Below are positions 20,663-33,200 of a stretch of 64,000 nt of DNA, one piece after another. The DNA comes from Trebouxia sp. TZW2008 (Eukaryota; Chlorophyta; Trebouxiophyceae; Trebouxiales; Trebouxiaceae). How positions within the stretch are numbered: position 1 is the stretch's first letter; the number at the start of each line of letters is the position of its first letter. The DNA lies in NCBI GenBank assembly GCA_002118135.1, contig BDIU01000130.1:19640-83639 (forward strand). Reading direction: 5' to 3'. A model generated the notes under the pieces. That model had not been told where the DNA came from. It did no database searches and saw only the letters and a program-made list of their open reading frames with translations. Made by a program: the position numbers and the translations under genes.

Positions 20663-23392
20663 TTGCTGTTGGTGCCCAGACTGGTGTGCCAGAAAACCTA
20701 TCGCCACCACTGCCACTGTCGCAGCTGCCCCAGCTGCTGCCTTTCGGGGGTTGTTCTTCACCCACCTGACAGCACCCTTTACCCTGCCTAGCAAGCCACC
20801 CCTGCACAATGCGCAGCAGCTCTTTCAGCAGATTGGCACCATCTGACTTGTGCCGTGTAACGGCACACCTTCAATTGCATTGCAACTGTTGAACAAGACA
20901 GCACATCAGATGCCAGCAGAATCTGTGCAGCGCAGATTCGCCCATGCCATATCACATGCATGTAAGCTTGCATCTCCAACATTTGGCTGGGATGCAGAAG
21001 ATGTTTGGAAACCGTGTACACTACTGTACTGCATCAGGTTAGTCTGGTATGGCTCACCTTTGTGGCTGTGTCTCATGCCGCGCATTTTCACCAGCTTGCT
21101 CAAAGCCGCTGCTGCATTGCTGCAGAGAATGGACCATCCCTGTCCTTGACTGTCTAGTCACTCTCTGGGCTCTGCTTTGCGGCACAGTCTCAGCTTGGTT
21201 GACTCGCTGCTGCTCGGCAGGCTGCACATGATCTGAAGGTTGCTGTACCATCGCATGGACTGCATTGCCCGGTGCCTGCCATGCAGGCTGCGCGTCATGT
21301 GCAGGCTGCATATGTGCTGCAGATTGAGCTGCAGCAGAGGTGGCATGATGCTGTGCCCAGCGATCTGAATGCTGCACAGTTTCTGATGACCCTGCAAGAT
21401 GAGCTGGCTGCTGTGAAAAGTGCTGCTGGCCGTTTTTGAAGCTCTGTATATGGGCCAGCAGCCGTACTCCAGTCAAACCTTTGGGCAGGCGCACTTTTGG
21501 GCCACTTGTCTCACCAGGGTTGACTTGCTCGCCGTTGCTGCCAATGCTGCAAACACTGCAGACAACTGCCACAGGGGCCATGAGAAACGTCCGTTCCACC
21601 CTTGTGTATGTGGGCAGTTCTGACTGGGACCTGTGCAAAGGACGTCTGGGCTTTCTTTCGTCATTGATGACATTGCCGGTGGAAGCCCTCCTTGTGGGGC
21701 CCCTTGAAGAAGAGAAAGAAGACGAGGGCAGGGGCTGTTTGCGGCAGCTCTGGTCCCACAGCTGCAGCAGCAGCAGCTGCAGGTGTGATATGGGCAGACA
21801 TAGCTTGAGGGTGAGTGACAGCTGTGCTGTGTGAAGTATTGGCAGCAGCGGGGTGTGAGGTTTGAGCAGGCACAGCTTGGATGTCAACGACCGCTGGGCC
21901 TTGTGAAGTGTTGGCAGCAGCTGAATGTGCTGCATGTTGGCCAGACACAGCCTGACTGTCACTAACAGCTGTACCTGGGGCTGCTGCTGTAGACTGTGCG
22001 TAAGTTGCCATGGCTTTAGGGGGTGCACTCTGAGTCTGCTGTGCTGCAGGAATGAGTGGCGCATTAGCTGCTGAGGCGGCACTCTGTGCCTGGTGTGCTG
22101 CCGCAGATGCTGGTGCAGTGGCCATCGGAGCTACCTTCGGTGTCTGCTGTGCTGCAGCAGATGCTGATGCAGTGGCTATTGGGGTTGCCTTCTGTGTGTG
22201 AAATGCTGCAGCAGAAGGGGATGCAGTGGCTGTTAGGGCTGCATGCTGTGCCTGGCGTGCTGCAGCAGATGCTGGTGCAGTGGCTATTGAATCTGCACGC
22301 TGTGACTGGTGTGCTGCAGCACATGCTGGTGCAGTGGCTATTGGGGTTGCCTTCTGTGTCTGAAATGCTGCAGCAGAAGGGGATGCAGTGGCTGTTGGGG
22401 CTGCACCCTGTGTCTGCTGTGCTACAGCAGAAGGTGTGGCAGCAGAGTTTGGGACAGCACTCTGTGTGTGTGCTACGATAGAGGGTGTAGAGGGTGTTGG
22501 GTCGCAAGCCCTGTGCAGAGTTTGGCCCCCATTTGCTGCCTTTGCAGGCTGCGGGGCCGTGCTTGGCTGCAGCATTGAGCCTGAACCTCTGCATTGAGAC
22601 AGTAACACTGAGCAGCTTGCGATTTCAGCATGAAAGGCGTACACATCACAGATGGACTTAGATTGTAAGACACCTTGAGCAAGCTGCTTTTGCAACAATA
22701 CTGCTCGAGTGCCAATTCAATGCTGTGATGCAGTGACGTCATTGCCAGTGGCAGGGCCAGATTTCTGCTCAACTGAAAGCTCGTTATTAACATAGACCTG
22801 ACAGCAGAAAGACTCACAGCAGCACATACCTGTTGTCCCCAAAGCCACCACTGTCGTTCCCGCTCTGACCAGCTGCATTTGACGCTTCAGCTAGGCTGTC
22901 AGGGTCTGAATGAGCATCTGTGCTGCTGTTGTCGTTACCCATAGGAGATGCAGATGCAGCGAGCAAAGAAGACGAAAGGAACTTCAGCTTCTGCCTTGTC
23001 TCAGCAGCATCTTGCCGCTGAGCTGGCTTTGTCCTGCAAAAATATGAAAGCATATGATCGCGCCGCCCAGCCATGAATGGATGAGCTGTGAAGTACAACA
23101 TGATCTGAAGGCACGCACCTGACAACAGCGTTATGTCCATCAGGCTCGCTACCAAGGCTTCCCATTCTAATACTTGCAGAAACTCAGCTTGATCACGCAC
23201 AGCGCCTGCGCTTGCTACGTCATGGGACGGCAACTTCGTAAAGCACAACAACACGCCAGACAAGCTGTCCGCAGAACAACGGATCGGCGCAGGTGGCTCA
23301 AAGGTCAGTCTGTGTCCGACAAGAGCCCGATCGTCGAGACAATTTGTTGAGCGGCACGCGCCAATCACGAACGCACTATTGCCTTGCGCCAA
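20555..23392 (-). CDS. Repeat-rich protein with Ala-rich tandem repeats and C-terminal hydrophobic segment
   Basis: I do not recognise a family. Probable pieces: 23392-22830 (ends DSGGFGDNR at donor 22829); an exon from 22588 in the required phase, encoding about ten degenerate 19-21-residue repeats (type ATASPSAAAFQTQKATPI) down to roughly 21780; a basic Ser-rich segment (RGPTRRASTG, RRPLHRSQSELPTY) down to 21058; and 20801-20555. A frame change between the Ala-rich repeats and the basic segment needs a short intron or an indel near 21690-21790, and I could not place it. The last exon has RVKGAVRWVKNNPRK, then a hydrophobic stretch AAATVAVVAIGFLA that could be a membrane anchor, then the 25-residue repeats cut by the TGA at 20555. 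Whether 23034-23118 is spliced is unclear; reading through keeps the frame. Confidence 0.45.
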
Positions 23393-24237
23393 TGTTCGCC
23401 TTTATGTGCTGTCGCAACACGCTCACAACGCAGTAAGCATACAAAAGCGACAAAGAGTCTGCAAGTCGCTCAGGAATCTGGCTGACTCATGTGGAAGGAT
23501 CGCTGGCACAATTCTGCCAATGTCCAATGGCAATTTCAGTCAGCGCAAAAATAGCTAGGTGGAACTGTGCAGCACAAATGCTTCATCTGCATGTAAATCC
23601 ACATGTTCTCTCACACGTAGACTGCAACAACTGCTGCTGCCATGCCTGCTGGTACTCTAGACCTGTGTTTGTTTAAGCTCCGAAAGCCACTGTTCCCATT
23701 GTCCTAGGTAATGACTTTTATAAGCAGTTCTGAACACCTTGCCAGCTACCTGTGCACGTCTAACAAGAACTGTGCTCCTGCTTCTACTCAGCTACTTGTC
23801 TATCAAGCATTGTATACTGCTCACAATACAAGCAAAGGGAAAGGTGAAACAAAACCCTGCATGTTGTACTAAGCTGTGGTGCTAAGCTGAGAAGAAATGG
23901 TGTCTGGACATCTTGCACAAGAAACTGTGCATCTAAAGTTCATGAGTTGTGCAGGCTGTGCATAGCCCGACTGACATACCACAGGCTGCTCAAACATGCA
24001 AGGCTAGCCTAGTGTCAAGCACAAACTTGACCCAAACACACATGATGCATATAGCTGACCTTTACCGCTGTATGAGTCAGGCGGCTTTGATTCACAGCAC
24101 AGATCTACGCTGTAGGAAGCCGGTGAGCTAGCAAGACGCAGGGCTCAATGTCAGCAAAAGCCATGCCAATGTACGCAGCAATGGAAGACCCTGTCACTGT
24201 GATGGACGACATTGATGGCGCAGTCTGAGTTGTTATG
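23393..24237. other. Spacer between two minus-strand genes
   Basis: The region holds the presumed promoter of the repeat-rich gene and the 3' UTR of the SANT-domain gene. The short open frames have no recognisable domain or splice partners. Confidence 0.45.
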
Positions 24238-27200
24238 CTATTTTGAAGCTGTGACACTGAGGCTGCTGATGACAGGTGCCCAGAGAGCATTGCTGCGGGC
24301 TTGCATGCCACGGGATATGACTTCTCTTGGCTTGTTCCTGCACATGAAAACATTTCTTGCTTTGCCCTGTCATGCCTAGCTAGCAGCCATATCAATTGTG
24401 CAAATGGGCACCCGAGAATTTGCACTGCCTTGCCTACAAACATTGGCCTTGACATGACACAGATCCTGTTCAGCTATGCACTTGAGCACAAAGCATGTGC
24501 TGCAGCTCATGGATATAGGTGGATGATTGAATGCATGTGTAGTGGCAGTTCTGACCTGTGCATGTTGGCATCATGTGGGGTCCTTGCAGCTTGCCGCAGC
24601 CAGGCAATGGCATCCCGCAGGGTCTTCCTGCGGTTGCTGTCTCTAACAGCCTCCAAGCGGCGCAGGTGACCTGCCTCAATCAGGTCACGCTTCAGCTGAG
24701 CCTCTGCCTTCTGAGCAGCTTCTGCTTGCAGCCGCTCCTGTATACGCGTGCAGATGTCACTTGACAAGTTCATTGGAAAAGGAAATTTTACATCACATGA
24801 GGAAGATGACATGCATGCAGGGAAAGTAGATATTTTGCCCTGCTAGGTCAAGCTGCTGCAGCTCACAGAGGGGCCCATCATAATGCATGGCAGCAGTGAG
24901 TTTTTTTCCCTTGATTCCTGTAGTTGCTTGTGCCCTGCCGTGCAACTTCAGCTGGTGGTATGACATGCCGGGCGGGAGTCAGCTGCTGCTGTTCTGACTT
25001 GAGTGCAACAAGTGCATGAGCTTGATCCAAGTCTGCTTTCGTTTGCAGAGCAGTGCTCAAACAGACGCACTGAGCCAGATATGATACGACAAATACAAGT
25101 TGTATACCTGACAGTTCGGTCAATCAGGCATGCACCGTAATCTGAGGAATAGATGAAAAAGAAGCCTAACCCTCTTGATGTTGAGTTGAGAGTAGCCAAC
25201 TGATGTAATGAGCTTCTCAACCATAAATGGCAGACTCACCTCAGCTAGACGTTGATACCATGCTTGAGCTCTGAGGGTCATCTGAGTCTTCCACACATTG
25301 TAGTAGTACAGCACCAAATGCTCTGTTTCCCGCTGCGGCAGGAACTGCTTCCTGATGGCGGGAAAATCCCGCCCAAACAGCAGCATTCCCTCCTCAAACT
25401 GCTCCTCTTCCTCATGCGTCCAGCCTTCAGCAACTGCGGCGCCAATGAGGGGCAGGCCTAGGGGCTTGTGGGCCGCCCGGGGCAGGGCATTATGCAGTGC
25501 TACCTGCCCTTCCACTGACCATTGCACCCTGCATGGTTGCCAACCTTGTTGTCAGGCTGCACCAAATCACTTAAAATTGTAACAGTTGCATTCTGCTCAC
25601 AAGCAAGGATATGTGCATGAGTATACATGCATATAGATGCCAGTGTGTGATTACAAGTACATCGCAAATGGTGACGAAATGAGTTTGTGGCATGTTTTGT
25701 ATACCAACACCGCAGATGCAATGAATGCGGAAATTTTTATAGTCATGCACTTCAGATGAACTGTAATGCTTAAGCAACAACAGCAACAATGCATCCTCTC
25801 AAAAGCTGCTGACACTGTTTCTTGCTGTGCCTTGAGCATCTCAAGGCATCAGAAACGAATGCACCATGTTTGATCATATTTATACTTGAACCTACCATGC
25901 TGCAGTACAGCTTCCCTAATGCAGGAGCATGCTTTGCACAGACGCAAGTCCAGCTGCTGCAGAACAAAGCTCAGTCTGCATCGTACGACACAGCAACAAG
26001 TGTGTGGCAAGATGGGATTTCCACAGCTCAGAAGAAGCTCGTTACCTTTGCTGAAGCGTGGCGCCATCAGGCAAAGGTGGGGGGTGACAAATTCTAGCCT
26101 GGCTGTTTGCAGCACCTGCAGAACAAGCAGAGCATGAAATTGAGTTGCAACAGGTACAGAAGCTGTGCTTGACTACTCTTGTGCACACCAAGAGACTGCT
26201 TGCAGTGATTTGGAGTTTATTTAGCCCAAGACATCAAACAGCAGACAGCAAACATTGTTTGAGGCACAGCCAAGGAAGCAAGGACTAGCTAGGAGTTCTG
26301 GCCTCGCATTGCTAAGTATGCTGTATGGAGTTGGGATGCCATGTATGCCATGTTGACGGCATACAGGACCATTGGAGTAGAGTTAGAAGACATGACTGAA
26401 GTGATAAGCTATAATGCATACAAGGCATAGTATCATATTGTGCATTGGCTCTATTACCAAGACAAGTGCAATGAGTGCTGTGGCAACAACATGATCTGAT
26501 TTGATGGCCACACACTATGCGATAGAATCACAGCCTGGCCAGTGAACATGTCTGACAAGGGCTGCTATTGCCAATGTGTAACCACTGTGGTCACCAGCAT
26601 TGCATGGATTGCTTCAGGCACACCAGACAAAGCTGTCAAGCATGCAAACCATGCATGCAGACACATCACATGCAGCACAGTCACAGACACGCTGCAAGTT
26701 GTACGCCTTTCTGTAATCAACACAGGGCAGCTCAAAACTTTACCAATCCCAAGAGAGTATTTCCAGACAGCTTCCTTGCGATCATACCAGAGGCAGCATT
26801 CAGCTGATTGACCGTACGCTGATGCTGGTAGCTGACCGGTTGTAACAATTGTAGCAATTGTGATTGGCATGTAGTTGCTCATCTTGTCTACCTGTGACAA
26901 TGCGGGGCTGCATCCAACGCTGCTCATCAGCCGGTGTGTTTGGCAAATTTTCGTAACCGTCAGCAGCCAAGCTGAACAGCTATAATGATTGAATGGATGC
27001 TGTATAGCAATTACATTCTGAGGCTTGTATAGTCACCTAGTGGCATTGGGGCTGCATTCAGCTGACTGCTCCTGTCCCCATCAGCTAGAACTGTGTTCAC
27101 TTGATTGACAGTCATACCTGTGACAATGGGGGGCTGCATCCAACGCTGCTCATCAGAAGGCATTCTGAAGGGGCGAGGCAGGACAGGAGGCATCTGGGCC

Positions 27201-30112
27201 TGATACTCGCCCCCCTCCCGAGTCTCCTCAACCTCACTCTCCTCGCTGCTCAGCTGTCCCTGCTCCGAAACCACCCAAGCTGGTCTGTACACTTCAGGTG
27301 CAGCCCTTGCTCTTGTGCTGCGCCGCACCACTGCGAGCAGCACACATGCTCTTGAGGACGGAAGTTTTGGGTCATATACAACTCCTTTTGGTCCACAGGT
27401 GTTGAGGCACTTGAATTGGTCTGTCAGAGGTTTTGGGTCATGATGCTGTGTTGCACGTGTCACCAGCTTGACATCAGCATGCTTTGTGACAAAATTGACC
27501 CGGCTCACTTTGTCACCAATGTCACAACATGGTGAATCAAAGCCCTGTAACAGGCACGACACAAGAAATTATGGTTGAATCAAGCTTAAGCGCGACCTTG
27601 TGCTGTGCTTGTTTATATGGTCTCATGATCAGGTTTAGCTGACCAGATACTAAGCCCAGCACTTGATGAGACATGGGCATGGCCTGACAAAGACCCAATG
27701 CAGCAACAGGCAGCAGAAAGCCCTCAATGCCAACAGCAGCTTAGTATCTTGACATATACAGCACAACAGTAACTAAGGACTGGACTGACTGACATGCAAG
27801 GAGGTCTTCACCATCACAAGTGCGTGTGAGTACTGGAACAAATGTCAGACCAACAAGGTGCTTACCAGCAGCTGGCGAATCCTCCACAAAGTCTGTTGCA
27901 GTGTCCTCAAACATGACAACCCGCAGCTGTGATAAGATGTGCATGAGCAGTTGAGGTCTGAGAAGAGTGACAAAATGACAAGATCCTTACCAGCAACAGG
28001 CAACTTCTCTAGCAGGTCTGTTGCGATGACCTCAAACAGGACACTCGAACGGCTGTGATAGCATGTCCATGAGCACTTGAGGACTGAGAAGCATGACAGA
28101 GCGACATGGCAGCAAGCAGATTTTCCAGCAAGTCTGTTGCAGCATCCTCAAACATGATACTGCCCAGTCTGATCAGCACAAATGCTTTCATGACAAAGCA
28201 ACAGGCAAGGAGGCCTACCAGCAGCAGGCAGATCCTCCATAAAGTCTGTTGCGACGTCCTCAAACATGACGCCCCGCAGCTGTGACAGCATGACCATAAG
28301 CATTAAAGCACGGAGATGAAGGACAAAGCGACATGCAAGGAGGCTCACCAGCAGCAGGCAGATCCTCCATAAAGTCTGTTGCAACATCCTCAAACATGAC
28401 GCCCCGCAGCTGTGACAGCATGTCCATGAACAAGAACTCCTGCTGAGGGCTCAACCCAGTCTGCACAGGCAGAGAACTTCCGTCTGGCTCAGCTGCCAGC
28501 ACAGTTGCAGCCACAGATGAAGCTGGTGGGGCAGTTGATGCAGCTGTCACAGCAGATGCTGCTGACATGGTTGCTGTTGATGATAATCTGGTTGGTGGTA
28601 ATTGCTGTGGTTGCTCTCTTTGCCTCAGCCCTGCATTTAGCTCCACGCTGGACGACCCTGGCTGACTTTGCTGAAGAATAGTTCCCACGTCTCTTGAGGC
28701 AGCACCCAACTGCCCTTGATCCTGCATGTCTCGGTCAGGCAGTTGAGCCGGCACAGACCAATGGGTATTGCGCTCAAGCTGGTGCTCAGCGTTATCTGCC
28801 TGCTGGGCACTCAGAGTTTGAGCTGCATGCTGGGCCTGCTGCGCCTGCTGAGCATGCTGCTCAATCAAAATAGGCCGCTGTGCCCCAAGCACACCTGTGT
28901 CAGCCTGCTGAGCCTGCTGGGCGCGCTGTTCTCTTAAATCTGGCTGCTGATCCTTATGCTGATCTATGCAAGTCTGCTGAGTATCATGCCCAGCTGCAGG
29001 CGAGTGCTGTGAGTGAGGCTCGTCCATGATGCGCTGCTTCTTATGTTTACGATGCCGGCCAGACCTTCTGGAACTGTACCTGGCGGGGGCATCATTGGCG
29101 GCGGGGCAAGCTGCGGTCAGCCGCAGCCACCGCACCATTGCACTCATCTTGGTGTCTCCCTGCATGTCACAGATGTTTTCAGTGCCAGACATTAACGTTG
29201 TTAGGGAGCTCTTTGAAAGCATTGCAGGATATGCAGCAGACAGAGGGCTGCTGTGTACGGCAGTCGAAATGCCATCAATTGTTTAAGCTTGACGCTATAA
29301 TGGTGCTGGGGAAGAAAGAATTGCATGTTCTGACAGGATACAGAGGCACTGAAACAATGCCTGTGATGGCATGAGGTGTAACACGATCCCTTGCTATGCA
29401 CAGTAGCGACAGGTCACAGCTTGACACCTTGAGCACAGCTTGATGCAGAATCGTGCCAAAGATGCTTCAGCGAAAACGAATCACAAAATGTAGCCCAGAA
29501 CCCCACGACACGCTGGGTGTGTCAGAACTTAACAAGTAGAAGCAGCCTGTAAAGTGTGCTGAAAAAATATACAACAAGCAGTGCTGACCTGTGCAACCAG
29601 ATTGAAGCCTGCACGCCTCCAGTCAGCACTGCTGGTTGCTCTGGTGACTGCTGGCAGGCCAAGGGGGGCTGGGGAGGGGCGCACATACCCCACCCCCCCT
29701 ATGGTTTCCCAAGCAAGCTCTGCAGGTGAGGTTGCCTGCATCATCAAACTGTGCTGACAATGGAGCTTAGGGAGAACAATCGGCTAGTCATTGTGCTCAC
29801 TGGTACACTGAACATTACTCATAATGACACTGGATATACTAGTATATATTTTCCACAGGGATGCTTCCAGTCTTTGTAATAACATTCATTGGAGAGCATG
29901 CAGACTGCAACAGACGGCAGTCAGCAATACATTGATCATTTACCAGTGAGTGCCTGTTGACAACAGCTTTACAAAAGAGGTCTCAATAGCTGTGCATGGT
30001 CTGACTGTTGCTCAGGCAACACAGGCGTGTCAGGAGACCCAAAGACAATTTCACTGCCATCACAGTGAGCTAGCAGTGTTTGAGTTTGGCCCTGAGCTGT
30101 GAAGAGAAACAT
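24238..30112 (-). CDS. ELM2/SANT-like chromatin protein, Q-rich
   Basis: Probable nuclear co-regulator of the SANT class, which contacts histone tails or deacetylases in known families. Exons: 30112-30023, 29735-29589, 29159-28349, 27330-27118, 26115-26046, 25528-25240, 24737-24556, 24337-24238; phases close for about 633 aa. Exon 3 has a basic cluster (RRSGRHRKHKKQR) and long Q/A-rich runs. Exon 4 is acidic with GGEYQAQMPPVL, resembling the core of a short ELM2 motif. Exon 6 holds a clear SANT fold: GWTHEEEEQFEEG, LLFGRDFPAIRKQF, then YYYNVWK. Exon 7 is a charged helix (RLQAEAAQKAEAQLKRDL), likely coiled coil. The first two exons are the least certain; 29192 is an alternative start. A possible extra exon around 24880-25090 is in phase but lacks a good donor. 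Three introns hold exon-edge copies or decayed relics. Confidence 0.72.
25357..25373. other. Perfect E2F-consensus dyad inside the SANT exon
   Basis: GGCGGGA-AAA-TCCCGCC forms a 7-bp perfect inverted repeat around AAA and contains TTTTCCCGCC on the minus strand. It encodes GRDFPAI of the SANT domain, so the match may be coincidental. Confidence 0.4.
26885..26937 (-). repeat. Copy of the ELM2-like exon 3' edge
   Basis: About 45 bp repeat the exon end at 27118-27165, including the donor context TACCTGTGACAATG on plus and the segment encoding DEQRWMQPPIVTG. The copy lies about 230 bp downstream in the same intron. Confidence 0.85.
27840..28348 (-). repeat. Four copies of a SANT-gene exon 3' edge with donor
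   Basis: The coding edge ending MFEDVATDFMEDLPAA at donor 28348 is repeated at about 28205-28300, 28095-28165, 28005-28055 and 27860-27930, all downstream in transcription. Copies keep donors such as GTAGGC, GTAAGG and GTAAGC after the repeated GCTGCTG. Substitutions and stops show decay. Confidence 0.88.
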
Positions 30113-30286
30113 GGCCGTGTGCCCTGTTGCCTAGGAGAAAGAGCGATGCACTATGCCTTGTAAGTGCTGTAGACAACTATGCATGCTGTGCTGCAGCAAA
30201 GAATCCAGCAGGAATTCATACCTCTGTGCATGATCATGGATGCTGCGGGAACTGCACAGACTGTACCGTAAAGCCTAAAGCATCTG

Positions 30287-33200
30287 CTAGACCTCTGACA
30301 GTATCACAGCAATGTTACAGGGGGTGGGAATGCGCTGTATGGGAAGATGCAAATCAAGACAAAAAGCAATAGCACCAAAGCTTTTTACTCACTCTGTGAG
30401 CCTCTGCCTGAAACCCAGACAGGATAGGGTCTGGAAGCAAAGCACCATGAGGGATGACTCCAGATGCCAAGCCCCTACCCCTACCCCTGCCTCGACCCCT
30501 GCCACGGCCCCTACCCCTCCCCCTACCCCTGCCCCGCCCCCTGCCTCTACCCCTCGTCCCAGCAGAGGCTTCAGAGCCAGCTTCTTCAGACGCAGCAGAC
30601 CCTTCATCAGCTTCTTCTTCTTCTGACTCCAGAATTCTGCTGCTGCCGCCACCACTGGACGCCTCTTGCTCTTCTTCTGCTTCAGAGCGCGACTTAGAAC
30701 TGGCCTCAGATGCTGACTGGGAACTGCCCCTGCCGGTGGCCCTGCCCCTGCCGCGACCCCTGCCCCTGCCTCTTCCCCTTCCTCTGCTTCTTCCTCTTGA
30801 TGGAGCAGAAGAAGGGGCCCTGCCCCTGCCCCTGCCCCTCCCACTGCCAGGGGGTCTGCCTCTTTTTCTTGGGGGTGCCACCTCAGCTCCTGCCCCTGTG
30901 ACTAGGGCACCTCCAGAGGCAGCCCCTGTTGGGAGGGCTGCATCAGGTCCAGCCCCTGCTGATGGAACAGACTCAGCAGCTGGAAGCTGAGTCTCATTTA
31001 CTTGCTGAGCTGCTGCCTGTGTGTTTTGTGGGAGCTGGGGTACTTGAGGGATGGCAATGGGTTGAGTTGGGCTGGCAGCATGTCTATGCAATGCTGATTC
31101 TGATGTAACTGGATTGACCTGCACGCCAAGCTCCTGTTGCATTATGTAACTCTGAACAAGCGCAGTGCTGATGCACTAACAAGATGTGTGAGCTTTGATG
31201 CATTTCACCATACATGTGGCAAGCGCAACATGTGTATCGACATGAAAGCAAGCATTGTCAACAGGTGATGTGTCTGAAGTGACTTCTGTACAAGCTGAAT
31301 TGAGACAAAATGCACAGCATCGTTTGAGGCATGAAACCAAACTGGAATGGCATTCAATGCTGTAAAGCCAGCCACAAAAGCTATCTTGGTATGTCAAGAT
31401 TATCTGCCAGCTGTGCTGATAGAACCTGGCCAATTTCACTGCTTCATCAGAATTTGTCAAAACAGAGCAGGGAGCAGAGGTCAATGACTGAGGGTTGCAT
31501 GAGGACCAACTCAGAAAGGAGAGATCTGAAGACTCTGGTTTGCCAGCTCTGCAGACAAGACAGGCATCAAATGAGGGTTGCATGAGGAGCAATGAGAGGT
31601 TTAAAGACCTGAAGACTCTGATTTGCCAGATCAGCGAGATCTTGAGGGTCACAGTACCCAGAAGCAGCAGCTGCCTCAGTAGCTGCCGCCACAAGCTTCT
31701 CAGGAGCCATACCATCCACAGAAACCGGGAAGGCCAAAGGGCTGGTCCCCGCATGTCCGTTACGTTGCCCACTTGCCCTGCGCTGAGTCACCACACCCAT
31801 AAGCTTGGGCTGCTGCAGCTGCTGGGGCAACTGCTGCTGCCTTTGCTGCTGTCGCTGCTGCCTTGACTGCTGCTGCAGCTGCTGCTGCAACTGCAGTGCA
31901 GAAGAGCCTTGATACAGCCTTGAGGGTGTTTGAACAACTGCAGGACTTGCTTGCAGGGGCTGGTAGCCGCCCTGTTGCGGCACTGCCCCAAGCGGAACTG
32001 CCCCAACAGGCACATCACTGCGCATCATGAGCTGCGGCTGCTGCTGCTGGTGCTGCTGCTGCTGCTGATGAATGTGTTGCTGGTGTTGCGTGTGCTGCTG
32101 CTGTTGCATGTGCTGCTGCTGCTGCTGATGAAGCTGCTGCTGCTGCTGCTGAGGGATGTGTGACCATGATTGCTGCTGTTGAGGCTGCTGCCAGTTCTGC
32201 TGTATGGCAGGTTGGGCCTGGGGCAGTGTCAAGCCAGTGACAGGTTTGACTGCTTTCTGTTGCTGGTTCACAACCTCAGATGAAGGACTGCGAGCACGCT
32301 TTGGCCTGCCACGACCTGTCTGAGACTCGACCGCCTGATTGCCTGTAGAACCCCCCTGCTTTGCGCCATTTGCCAGCTGTGAAGCATCGGGCATCACAGC
32401 CTGTACATGCCCTGACTGCCCAATTGTAGCCCCAGCCGCTGGCATGGTGCCAGGCTGAGCAGCTTGTGACCTAGGCGCAGGGTGTGATAGCGCTCGGTAC
32501 GCTGCTGCTTGCTTCATCAGTGACTGGTCAAAGTCCATGAGCTTAGTCCTGTAGAGTGACTCAATTTGTGCAGCTGGATCTTGTCGCCAGGCTGGGCATT
32601 GCAGCAATGAACTGGCTATCAGGTTCCAGGGGAAGACACTGAGGGTTGGCTGCGCTGAGTGGCATTCATGCACTAAGCGCCACAGCTGATACAGCCGAAC
32701 AGATCTGCCCTCGCACCAGGTCTCCAAAGCTGGCAACTGTCCTTTAGCAGACACAGCAAGACTATAGTCAGCTGCACACGCCCAGTAAAGGTTGCAATGC
32801 TTGGTGAGTTACATCAACATGCAGAGATTGAATTATGCATAAATACAGCTGAACAGATTTGCCTTCACAACAGGTCTCCAAAGCTGGCAACTGTCCTGTA
32901 GCAAATATCTGAAGGCTACAGTGATTGTGCCCTAAAAGAAACGTTTGATGCAAGCACATTCCCAATGTAGGACAGCGCAATTGAAAACCATCACTGCATT
33001 TTGACTGCAGAAATGTCTTTGAGTGAGGACAGTTCTTTGTGAGGACAATCTTCTGGTTGACCAACGCATTCGTTCTAAAGATGAAACGCTGTGTAATCAG
33101 CTGCGCATGTGCAGTGAAAGTTGCAATGCTTAGTGAGCTGTGCCACCATGCAGAGATCGAATCATGCCAGTCACATCAAAGGAATTGAAATTCACTTCAA

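Noticed and set aside
20294..20791. 165-aa plus-strand Leu-rich open frame with five repeats
   Set aside because: Antisense of the minus-strand repeat exon, where the QQQ/VP/KR unit and the upstream exons give a consistent reading.
21054..22082. Whole 342-aa minus-strand open frame as one exon
   Set aside because: Its N-terminal Leu/Gln-rich half is an alternative frame of the Ala-rich repeats; only the part after about 21760 looks coding in that frame.
30454..30990. 178-aa plus-strand Pro/Leu-rich open frame
   Set aside because: Complement of the GR-rich coding exon on the minus strand; it has no domain and follows from codon composition.
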